A stretch of 9,700 bases of DNA from an uncultured Clostridia bacterium (GTDB taxonomy: Bacteria > Bacillota_A > Clostridia > Christensenellales > UBA3700), in assembly GCA_946545105.1 (NCBI GenBank), contig CAMNMY010000017.1, positions 1 to 9,700 of the forward strand. Direction: 5' to 3'. The position numbers and the translations under genes are program-made. Below are positions 1 to 5,838 of this stretch, in pieces (the first letter of the stretch is position 1; the number at the start of each line of letters is the position of its first letter). The notes under the pieces were generated by a model that saw only the letters and a list, made by a program, of their open reading frames with translations, ran no database searches and was not told the DNA's origin.

Positions 1-1384
1 CAACAACGGCAGCGTGAGATGTTTGACCACCACGAACTGTTAAGATACCTTGAGAATATTTCATACCTTCAATATCTTCTGGAGATGTTTCAAGTCTAAC
101 AAGAACAACCTTTCTTCCCTTCTTACCTTCAGCAACAGCATCTTCTGGTGTGAATACGATTCTACCAGCAGCAGCTCCTGGAGAAGCAGCGATACCTTTA
201 CCAACAACGTTTTCTTTATTAGCAGCCTTTAGAGCTTCAGCATCGAATGTTGGGTGTAATAACATATCAAGAGTCTTAGCATCGATTTGAAGTAAAGCTT
301 CTTGTTCTGTGATCATGCCTTCATCGATTAAATCACAAGCAATTCTGATAGCAGCAGCAGCTGTTCTCTTACCATTTCTTGTTTGAAGCATGAATAACTT
401 ACCTCTTTCAATTGTGAATTCCATATCTTGCATATCTCTATAGTGATTTTCAAGAATCTTGCAAACTTCTTGGAATTGCTTATAAACGTCTGGTAAAACT
501 TGAGCCATTTGAGAAATTGGCATTGGTGTTCTAACACCAGCAACAACGTCTTCACCTTGAGCGTTCATTAAGAATTCACCCATAAGTCCCTTTTCACCTG
601 TAGCTGGGTTTCTTGTGAAAGCAACACCAGTACCGCAATCGTCACCCATGTTACCGAAAGCCATTTCTTGAACGTTAACAGCTGTACCCCAGCTATATGG
701 AATATCGTGGTCCATACGGTAAACGTTAGCTCTTGGGTTATCCCAGCTTCTGAATACGGCCTTAATAGCCTCAAATAATTGTTCTTTTGGATCTGTTGGG
801 AAATCCTTTCCTAAAGCTTGCTTATATTTAGCCTTAAATTGTTCAGCTAATTCTCTTAAATCAGTATCAGATAATTCTACGTCATATACAACGCCTTTCT
901 TCTCTTTCATTGCATCGATTAAGCTTTCGAATTCTTTCTTAGAAACTTCCATTACAACATCTGAGAACATTTGAATAAATCTTCTATAGCAGTCCCATGC
1001 CCATCTTGGGTTATTAGACTTCTTAGCGATTACTTCTACAACTTCTTCGTTTAAACCAAGGTTAAGAATTGTATCCATCATACCTGGCATTGATGCTCTA
1101 GCACCAGAACGAACAGAAACTAGTAGAGGATTTTCCTTATCTCCAAATTTCTTTCCTGTAATTGTCTCTAACTTTTCGATGTACTCCATGATTTCAGCTT
1201 TGATACCATCATTGATTTGTCTGCCATCTTCATAGTATTGAGTACAAGCTTCTGTTGAGATTGTGAAACCTTGTGGAACTGGAAGACCAATGTTAGTCAT
1301 TTCAGCAAGGTTTGCTCCCTTACCACCTAGAAGTTCACGCATCTTTGCATTACCTTCTGAGAACAAATAAACGTATTTCTTCAT
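1..1384 (-). CDS. ppdK: Pyruvate, phosphate dikinase, N-terminal 461 codons (3' end outside window)
   Basis: Reversibly converts pyruvate, ATP and Pi to PEP, AMP and PPi in the cytosol; in anaerobes it often works as a PPi-linked glycolytic step. The frame is open from ATG at 1384 to the window edge. Visible parts: the ATP-grasp nucleotide domain with GGKGANLAEM (20-29; K22), SVRSGARASMPGMMDT (90-105; R92), GTGVAFTRNPATG (251-263), GEFLMNAQGED (269-279) and DMEFTIE...LQTRNGKRT (320-341), then the start of the phosphohistidine domain with KGIAASPGAAAGR (396-408) and RGGQTSHAAVV (451-461), where H457 is the catalytic histidine. T455 is the residue targeted by PPDK regulatory proteins in related enzymes. 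The PEP/pyruvate-binding barrel, roughly the last 400 residues of this family, lies outside the window. The start is fixed by AGGAGG seven bases upstream. Codons are strongly biased (GGT, GCT, AAC, TTC, AAG), as in highly expressed genes. Identification is near certain. Confidence 0.97.
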   Translation of the reverse strand, partial: MKKYVYLFSEGNAKMRELLGGKGANLAEMTNIGLPVPQGFTISTEACTQYYEDGRQINDGIKAEIMEYIEKLETITGKKFGDKENPLLVSVRSGARASMPGMMDTILNLGLNEEVVEVIAKKSNNPRWAWDCYRRFIQMFSDVVMEVSKKEFESLIDAMKEKKGVVYDVELSDTDLRELAEQFKAKYKQALGKDFPTDPKEQLFEAIKAVFRSWDNPRANVYRMDHDIPYSWGTAVNVQEMAFGNMGDDCGTGVAFTRNPATGEKGLMGEFLMNAQGEDVVAGVRTPMPISQMAQVLPDVYKQFQEVCKILENHYRDMQDMEFTIERGKLFMLQTRNGKRTAAAAIRIACDLIDEGMITEQEALLQIDAKTLDMLLHPTFDAEALKAANKENVVGKGIAASPGAAAGRIVFTPEDAVAEGKKGRKVVLVRLETSPEDIEGMKYSQGILTVRGGQTSHAAVV

Positions 1385-1391
1385 TGTTACT

Positions 1392-1397
1392 CCTCCT
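1392..1397 (-). promoter_or_regulatory. Strong ribosome binding site of ppdK
   Basis: On the minus strand this reads AGGAGG, a full match to the anti-Shine-Dalgarno sequence, seven bases before the ATG at 1384. It is the best ribosome binding site in the window and fixes the ppdK start. Confidence 0.9.
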
Positions 1398-1424
1398 TCG
1401 AGTAAATATATATAATTATTTTTT

Positions 1425-1457
1425 TTACGCAAATATAATTTTACATAATACGCGTAA
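1425..1457. repeat. Inverted repeat TTACGC/GCGTAA around the ppdK -10 box
   Basis: TTACGC (1425-1430) and GCGTAA (1452-1457) are exact inverted copies 21 bases apart, and they bracket the -10 box. The right arm lies in the 8-bp palindrome TACGCGTA (1449-1456) within the promoter spacer. In such A+T-rich sequence these GC-containing arms stand out, so an operator is possible. It matches no regulator site that I know, and the arms are short enough to be chance. Confidence 0.3.
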
Positions 1458-1466
1458 GCATTTCAA
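1438..1466 (-). promoter_or_regulatory. Sigma-A-type promoter of ppdK
   Basis: Minus strand: a -35 box TTGAAA (1466-1461), a 17-bp spacer and a -10 box TAAAAT (1443-1438). Transcription would start near 1431, giving a leader of about 47 bases that carries the AGGAGG site. It lies in the only gap between recO and ppdK, so ppdK is probably transcribed separately from the upstream unit. The rest of the 131-bp gap (1385-1515) is very A+T rich and shows no gene. The promoter call rests on sequence match alone. Confidence 0.75.
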
Positions 1467-1515
1467 GTAAAATATTTATGTTAATAAATAAAGTTTATGG
1501 ATAAATTGAGAAAAA

Positions 1516-2052
1516 TTATAAATTTATTAATTCTTTCAAAGAATTAATGTTCACGTTATGAGTAAAATGGAAATAATTGTAAAAATCTAAAAGAGTAATT
1601 GCATTACATTCATAGCCCAAAGTTTCCATTATTTTAGATAGATGTGAAAACAAATATGATTTAGCTTCCACCTTTTCGTAGCACAAATCTCTAAGCCCTT
1701 TTAAAGCATTCAAAAACAAATCTTTATTGAAGTCATTTTCCATGCCCATCTTGTCTAAAATTTCAAGGATTGTTGCTGCTGCATAGAACTTTTCTGGATC
1801 TAAAGATATATCATAAAAGCTATCGTACATATCACAACCAACAAGAGTTTGTTTGTTGCCCTTTCCTGAGAAATAGTAATGCCCAAAGCATAGCGGTGAT
1901 GCCGCATATTTTAGTTTAGCCTTTGGCTTTTTTGCACCTTTTGCAATCATTGCAATTTTTCCAACGTCAGTGCCGTATAGCGTAATGATTTTATCATTTT
2001 CGCCATAATCTACGCTTCTTAGACAAATTGCATCAATTTCGTTTATTTCCAT
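1516..2052 (-). CDS. recO: DNA repair protein RecO, short form without zinc finger
   Basis: RecO anneals single strands and, with RecR, loads RecA onto SSB-coated DNA in RecF-pathway repair. The N-terminal OB-fold is recognisable: ICLRSVDYGENDKIITLY (9-26) and GKIAMIAKGAKKPKAK (31-46), followed by LCFGHYYFSGKG (54-65). A helical region follows, including YAAATILEILDKM (90-102) and the LFSHLSKIMETLGY segment (134-147). RecO is usually 240-260 residues, with a four-cysteine zinc finger just after this LGY segment and a C-terminal helical part. Here the protein has 178 residues and ends 31 residues after LGY, with no CxxC pair. The ATG shares its A with the TAA of era (TAATG), which suggests coupled translation; only a weak AAGAG lies upstream. 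Family identity is well supported by motifs and by its place after era; whether the short form is fully active is unknown. Confidence 0.85.
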   Translation of the reverse strand: MEINEIDAICLRSVDYGENDKIITLYGTDVGKIAMIAKGAKKPKAKLKYAASPLCFGHYYFSGKGNKQTLVGCDMYDSFYDISLDPEKFYAAATILEILDKMGMENDFNKDLFLNALKGLRDLCYEKVEAKSYLFSHLSKIMETLGYECNAITLLDFYNYFHFTHNVNINSLKELINL

Positions 2053-2948
2053 TAATCTAACTCTTTTTTGTTGTATCCAAAATTGTTTAGAAGATTTGGA
2101 TTATCTCTCCAATTCTCTTTAACCTTTACAAATATAGACAAAAATACTTTTTGACCTAATAATTTTTCAATATCTTTTCTTGCGGCAGTTGATATCTCTT
2201 TAATCTTTGTTGCGCCCTTTCCAATAATCATGGCTTTATGAGCTTGTTTTTCACAAATAATGTCTGCCTCGATATTCACAACACCATTGTCCATTTCTTC
2301 GAATCTATTTATAACAACTGCAACGCCATAAGGAAGTTCATCTGAAAGTCCCTTTAAAGCTTTTTCACGAATATATTCAGATACTATAAATCTTGTAGAT
2401 TTGTCAGTAAACTCATCCTCAGAAAATTCCATATCCCCTTCAGGCAAGAACTTTATAAGTTCTTTTTCTAATTCATCTACATGTTTTTTAGTCTTTGCTG
2501 AAATCGGCATAATTGCCTTTATTTCTTTAATATCTTTTAATTTATCTATTCTTGAAACGATTGCCTCAGGTGTACCCTCATCACATTTATTAATTGCAAC
2601 GATTAAAGGTGTTCCCATCTTTGCATATTTTTCGATTTCCAAAATTTCATTTTGGTCTAATTCTTTATCACAAGAAATAACATAAACTAAACCATCTACG
2701 CATTCAATAGATGATTCAACGTTCTTCATCATATATTCAGATAATTTATTCTTTGGTTTATGAATTCCTGGAGTATCTACAAGCATCATTTGGTATCCTT
2801 CACCATTTACGATACCCAAAATTCTATCTCTTGTAGTTTGTGGTCTAAAAGAAACTATTGAAACTTTTTCTCCAACAAGTGCATTAACCAATGTTGATTT
2901 ACCAACATTAGGTTTTCCTATAATTGTTATATAACCTGATTTAAACAT
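2052..2948 (-). CDS. era: GTPase Era, 16S rRNA processing and 30S assembly
   Basis: Era is an essential GTPase that binds the 3' end of 16S rRNA and acts late in small-subunit assembly. All parts are present at normal length (298 residues). The GTPase domain has G1 GKPNVGKS (11-18), the G2 segment RPQTTRDR (35-42), G3 DTPG (58-61) within DTPGIHKPK, G4 NKCD (120-123) and G5 SAK (150-152). The C-terminal KH domain has the IIGKGATKIKEI loop (241-252) and the conserved VKVKENWRDN (274-283). The gene overlaps the end of ybeY by 8 bases (ATGTTTAA) and has no convincing Shine-Dalgarno sequence at a normal distance: the AAAGGA in the end of ybeY is 16 bases away. Translation is therefore probably coupled to ybeY. 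The stop overlaps the recO start. Confidence 0.98.
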   Translation of the reverse strand: MFKSGYITIIGKPNVGKSTLVNALVGEKVSIVSFRPQTTRDRILGIVNGEGYQMMLVDTPGIHKPKNKLSEYMMKNVESSIECVDGLVYVISCDKELDQNEILEIEKYAKMGTPLIVAINKCDEGTPEAIVSRIDKLKDIKEIKAIMPISAKTKKHVDELEKELIKFLPEGDMEFSEDEFTDKSTRFIVSEYIREKALKGLSDELPYGVAVVINRFEEMDNGVVNIEADIICEKQAHKAMIIGKGATKIKEISTAARKDIEKLLGQKVFLSIFVKVKENWRDNPNLLNNFGYNKKELD

Positions 2949-3426
2949 TGCGAGTTAACTTTAATCCTTTTAAAATTTCTTCAGCGTGGCCCATCATTTC
3001 TTTTTCTTCTGCATCTGTCATATGATCAAAGCCCATAAGATGTAAAAGACCATGTAAAACTAAAAATCCAATTTCTCTATCTACAGAATGGCCATATTCT
3101 TTTGCTTGCTTTTGTGCTCTTTTTTCGCAAAGCATAATCTCCCCAAGCATAATCTTTCCAGTTTCTGGATCTATATCATAGATATAATCATTTGCATTAA
3201 AAGGGAACTTAAAGTTCACGCCTGGGAAAGATAAAACGTCTGTAACCTTATCTATTCCACGCGTTTTTTGGTTCGTAGATTTGATTTTATCCTCTCCGAC
3301 AATAGTAATCTCAACTTCGAACATATCGTTCAAAGAAAAGTGCTTTAGCGTCTCTTTGTAGATAGCATTCAAAAGTGCTTTATCTACCTTTGTTGTTTTT
3401 GTAGTAACAAATACATCAAGAGCCAT
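2941..3426 (-). CDS. ybeY: Endoribonuclease YbeY, rRNA maturation factor
   Basis: YbeY is a single-domain zinc-dependent endoribonuclease involved in 16S rRNA 3'-end maturation and 70S quality control. The signature HGLLHLMGFDH (125-135) supplies the three zinc ligands H125, H129 and H135. Upstream are the conserved TDVLSFP (62-68) and the GEIMLC strand (95-100). The length, 161 residues, is normal. Its ATG shares one base with the TAA of the preceding gene (TAATG), and AAAGGAG (3441-3435) sits eight bases before it, supporting this start. The position between the PgpH-like gene and era is the usual Bacillota arrangement, except that dgkA and cdd, often found between ybeY and era, are missing. 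A joint role with Era in 30S maturation fits the overlap of the two genes. Confidence 0.97.
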   Translation of the reverse strand: MALDVFVTTKTTKVDKALLNAIYKETLKHFSLNDMFEVEITIVGEDKIKSTNQKTRGIDKVTDVLSFPGVNFKFPFNANDYIYDIDPETGKIMLGEIMLCEKRAQKQAKEYGHSVDREIGFLVLHGLLHLMGFDHMTDAEEKEMMGHAEEILKGLKLTRNV

Positions 3427-4871
3427 TATCTACGCTCCTTTGCTTTATCGTAATCAATTCTTTCGTGTAACAAAGATGGAATAGCTTCACATACACTTGT
3501 CTTAATCTTTGCAAGGTCTTTCATTGAGATATCACAATCAGACAATTGTCCATCTAAAATTCTACCTTGAATAATTTGATATACTATGCCCTCAAGCTCT
3601 TCTTTAGATTGAGGCTTTTTAGCTCTGATTGTAGCTTCACACATATCGCAAATCATAATGATAGCGCTATATTTTGTTGATGGCTTTGGATTTGAATAAC
3701 GATACTCATCTTTATTTAAGTTCTTTTCTGTTAAGCCTTTGGCTTTCAAATAGAAGAACATCAAAGTTGAATCACCATGGTGTTCAAGTGCTGCACGAAT
3801 AACTGTATCTGGCATTCTTGCCTCTCTTAGCATTTGTGCGCCTTCTTGAGGGTGCTCTGTGATCATCTTAACTGAAACGTCAATAATTAAATCATCGTGT
3901 GGATTATAACCATCTGTTTGGTTTTCTGAGAAGAATTGTGGATTCTTCATTTTGCCTACGTCATGATACATAGCACAAGCTCTTGCCATAAATGGATTCA
4001 ACCCCAAAGCAATAGCGCAATTCTCTGCTAATGTTGAAACTGTTAGACAGTGAGCGAATGTTCCTGGTGCTTTTTCTCTTAGCTCTCTTAATAGAGGTTG
4101 GTTTAAAGAACAGATTTCTGCTAATTTGTAGTCTGTCCAAATTCTAAACATTGCTTCATATAATGGAAGCAACATAGTCTCAAGAGCAACGGCTATAACA
4201 CTTCCAAAGAAGATGTTTCCGCAAATTCTTAAGACAGATAAGAATGTTGGATGTGGATCTAAAAAGCCAAATGGTATACCGATTGGCATAATACATAATC
4301 CAATAATCAAAGCACCTAATGTAACTTTTAATCTATTAAATCCTTTATGCATTAAGAATGTAGCACATACAGATGAAATAACACCTACCAAAATACCACC
4401 AAAGTTAATGATAGATATTTCGCCAAATAGCAATGCATTAGTAGGAATTGCTATAACACCTACAATACCTGCTGTAAATACACCAACAACAATACCCAAT
4501 CTTTGAGATAGTAGCATAGCTACAATTAGCGATGCTGTTGCTATTGGGATTGCATATGGTGAGAAGTATTTATATACAAAGCAAGAAATTAATGATGTTA
4601 GCAATATTATTGAATTAACAATAAAATATTCTCTAATTTTTGAGAACTTTTTATATGAAGGCTTAATTATCCAAACTGAATAGATGTGAATAATGCATAG
4701 CAATGCAAACGTAATAACAATTGCAAGAACGCAAGAACCGCCAAGTTGGATTATACCCTCAAAGCCTCCTGCTATAATTGCAATGCCAAATAGAGTTATC
4801 GTTGTTGCTATTAACAATAATCCTAAAAAGTATAAACAATTAGCTCCAAACTCTTTTTTAGTAATTGACAT
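3426..4871 (-). CDS. pgpH: PgpH/YqfF-type membrane HD phosphodiesterase lacking the extracellular domain
   Basis: PgpH proteins hydrolyse cyclic di-AMP in the cytosol with a membrane-tethered HD domain. The C-terminal half matches: H274 in TFAHCLTVS, YHDVGKM (302-308; H303, D304), NPHDDL (323-328), H340 in ITEHPQEG, EHHGD (363-367), YRYSNPKPSTK (390-400) and D409. Before it are about eight hydrophobic segments, near residues 13-35, 45-68, 82-104, 106-122, 124-148, 153-173, 182-204 and 211-237. Typical PgpH has some 700 residues: one membrane helix, a large extracellular domain, seven helices, then the HD domain. This one has 481, with only about ten residues between helices 1 and 2, so the extracellular domain is absent. 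Eight helices still put both ends in the cytosol. Upstream DNA is phoH, so nothing is cut off. AGAGGT (4881-4876) overlaps the phoH stop and supports the ATG. Activity on c-di-AMP is inferred from the family. Confidence 0.9.
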   Translation of the reverse strand: MSITKKEFGANCLYFLGLLLIATTITLFGIAIIAGGFEGIIQLGGSCVLAIVITFALLCIIHIYSVWIIKPSYKKFSKIREYFIVNSIILLTSLISCFVYKYFSPYAIPIATASLIVAMLLSQRLGIVVGVFTAGIVGVIAIPTNALLFGEISIINFGGILVGVISSVCATFLMHKGFNRLKVTLGALIIGLCIMPIGIPFGFLDPHPTFLSVLRICGNIFFGSVIAVALETMLLPLYEAMFRIWTDYKLAEICSLNQPLLRELREKAPGTFAHCLTVSTLAENCAIALGLNPFMARACAMYHDVGKMKNPQFFSENQTDGYNPHDDLIIDVSVKMITEHPQEGAQMLREARMPDTVIRAALEHHGDSTLMFFYLKAKGLTEKNLNKDEYRYSNPKPSTKYSAIIMICDMCEATIRAKKPQSKEELEGIVYQIIQGRILDGQLSDCDISMKDLAKIKTSVCEAIPSLLHERIDYDKAKERR

Positions 4872-4879
4872 GTTTACCT

Positions 4880-5824
4880 CTATTTTTGTTCATGCGAAGA
4901 ATATGCATCTACAATCGCTTGAACAAGTTCGCTTCTTACAACATCCTTTGAAGATAGTTTACAGATAGCGATATTATCTATGTTGTTTAATATTTGAGCA
5001 GCATGCACCAAACCAGATACTTCCTTATTAGGTAAGTCGATTTGAGTAACATCGCCTGTCACTACAATTTTACTTCCTTCGCCCATACGAGTCAAAAACA
5101 TCTTCATTTGCTCTTTTGTCGTATTTTGAGCTTCATCAAGAATAATAAAGGCATTTGATAGTGTTCTTCCTCTCATATATGCAAGTGGCGCAATTTCAAT
5201 TGCTCCTCTTTCCAAAAGCTTTGCATATGCGTCTAACCCAAACATTTCTTGAAGCGCATCATATAGAGGTCTTAGATATGGATCTACCTTCGCTCCTAAA
5301 TCTCCTGGTAAAAATCCAAGCTTTTCTCCAGCCTCAACTGCAGGACGAGTCAAAATGATTTTATCTATTTGCTTATTCTTGAATGCTACAGCAGCAAGTG
5401 CTACTGCTAAATATGTTTTACCTGTACCAGCTGGACCAATACCAAATATAATGCTATTTTTCTTTATAGCGTTAATATATTTAGCTTGACCTATTGTCTT
5501 TGCTGAAATAGGTTTTCCTTTTGCATTTATTGATATGGTTTGAGTTAAATCGTTTAAAGAGTCTAATTCATCCTCATCTACAAGTTCAATTATTAAATCT
5601 ATAAAATTCTTGTTGATGTTTTGGTACTTTGCTTTAGATAAAAGCGTTTCAATAATACGACAAGCTCTATCAACATCTATATCTTCGCCTGTGATTTTTA
5701 AGCGTTGATCAATAAGTTGTATGTTGACCTTGCATTTAGATTTTATGTACTTAATATTTGAATCATGCATACCGTATAGGGCTATTTGATCTTGCATATC
5801 CAAAATATCTATAAACGCTTCTAT
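4880..5824 (-). CDS. phoH: PhoH family ATPase (YbeZ-like); start uncertain
   Basis: PhoH/YbeZ proteins are cytosolic P-loop ATPases; genetic linkage and work on relatives connect them to YbeY and RNA metabolism, though the exact role is unsettled. Numbered from the TTG at 5803 (307 residues), there is an N-terminal KH-like segment (about 1-60), Walker A GPAGTGKT (123-130), TRPAVEAGEKLGFLPGD (152-168), AYMRGRTL (208-215), Walker B FIILDEAQN (219-227), KIVVTGDVTQIDLP (245-258) and VVRSELVQ (288-295). The start is unclear. The nearest standard candidates are TTG at 5803 or ATG at 5797, neither with a Shine-Dalgarno sequence. The frame is open back to the dnaB stop, and AGGGGG (5838-5833) stands eight bases before an in-frame ATA at 5824. 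I give 5824 as the outer limit; a conventional call would start at 5803. The pgpH-like gene follows after 8 bases. Confidence 0.93.
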   Translation of the reverse strand: MEAFIDILDMQDQIALYGMHDSNIKYIKSKCKVNIQLIDQRLKITGEDIDVDRACRIIETLLSKAKYQNINKNFIDLIIELVDEDELDSLNDLTQTISINAKGKPISAKTIGQAKYINAIKKNSIIFGIGPAGTGKTYLAVALAAVAFKNKQIDKIILTRPAVEAGEKLGFLPGDLGAKVDPYLRPLYDALQEMFGLDAYAKLLERGAIEIAPLAYMRGRTLSNAFIILDEAQNTTKEQMKMFLTRMGEGSKIVVTGDVTQIDLPNKEVSGLVHAAQILNNIDNIAICKLSSKDVVRSELVQAIVDAYSSHEQK

Positions 5825-5832
5825 GATTAAAT

Positions 5833-5838
5833 CCCCCT
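5833..5838 (-). promoter_or_regulatory. Shine-Dalgarno-like AGGGGG before phoH
   Basis: The minus strand reads AGGGGG, overlapping the dnaB stop codon, and can pair with the anti-Shine-Dalgarno sequence with one G-U pair. It is eight bases before ATA (5824-5822), five before ATC (5827-5825) and 29 before the first standard candidate TTG (5803-5801). If it is the working site, phoH starts on a non-standard codon. Confidence 0.5.

Noticed and set aside
50..232. Plus-strand open frame, and similar ones at 2401-2685, 4213-4506, 4693-4968, 5155-5358, 5841-6056, 7704-7916, 8216-8449 and 9320-9574.
   Set aside because: Each lies antisense to a well-identified gene, with low-complexity or unfamiliar products and no supporting ribosome binding site or promoter that I could see.
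328..774. Minus-strand open frames at 328-555 and 568-774.
   Set aside because: Both are in a different frame inside ppdK, which reads uninterrupted with all its motifs across this region.
1443..1466. Possible CcpA (cre) site in the ppdK promoter spacer.
   Set aside because: Only one half of the consensus fits around the CG; the other half mismatches at key positions.
1473..1490. Perfect 7-bp hairpin (TATTTAT/ATAAATA, 4-base loop) followed by TTTT on the minus strand, as a terminator after recO.
   Set aside because: The stem is made only of A-T pairs and would be very weak, and the T run is short. In such A+T-rich DNA this is easily chance, so I do not call a terminator.
1516..1610. Frameshift as the cause of the short RecO.
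   Set aside because: The remaining gap before ppdK is 131 bp, holds a promoter and is too short for the missing part, so a natural short form is more likely.
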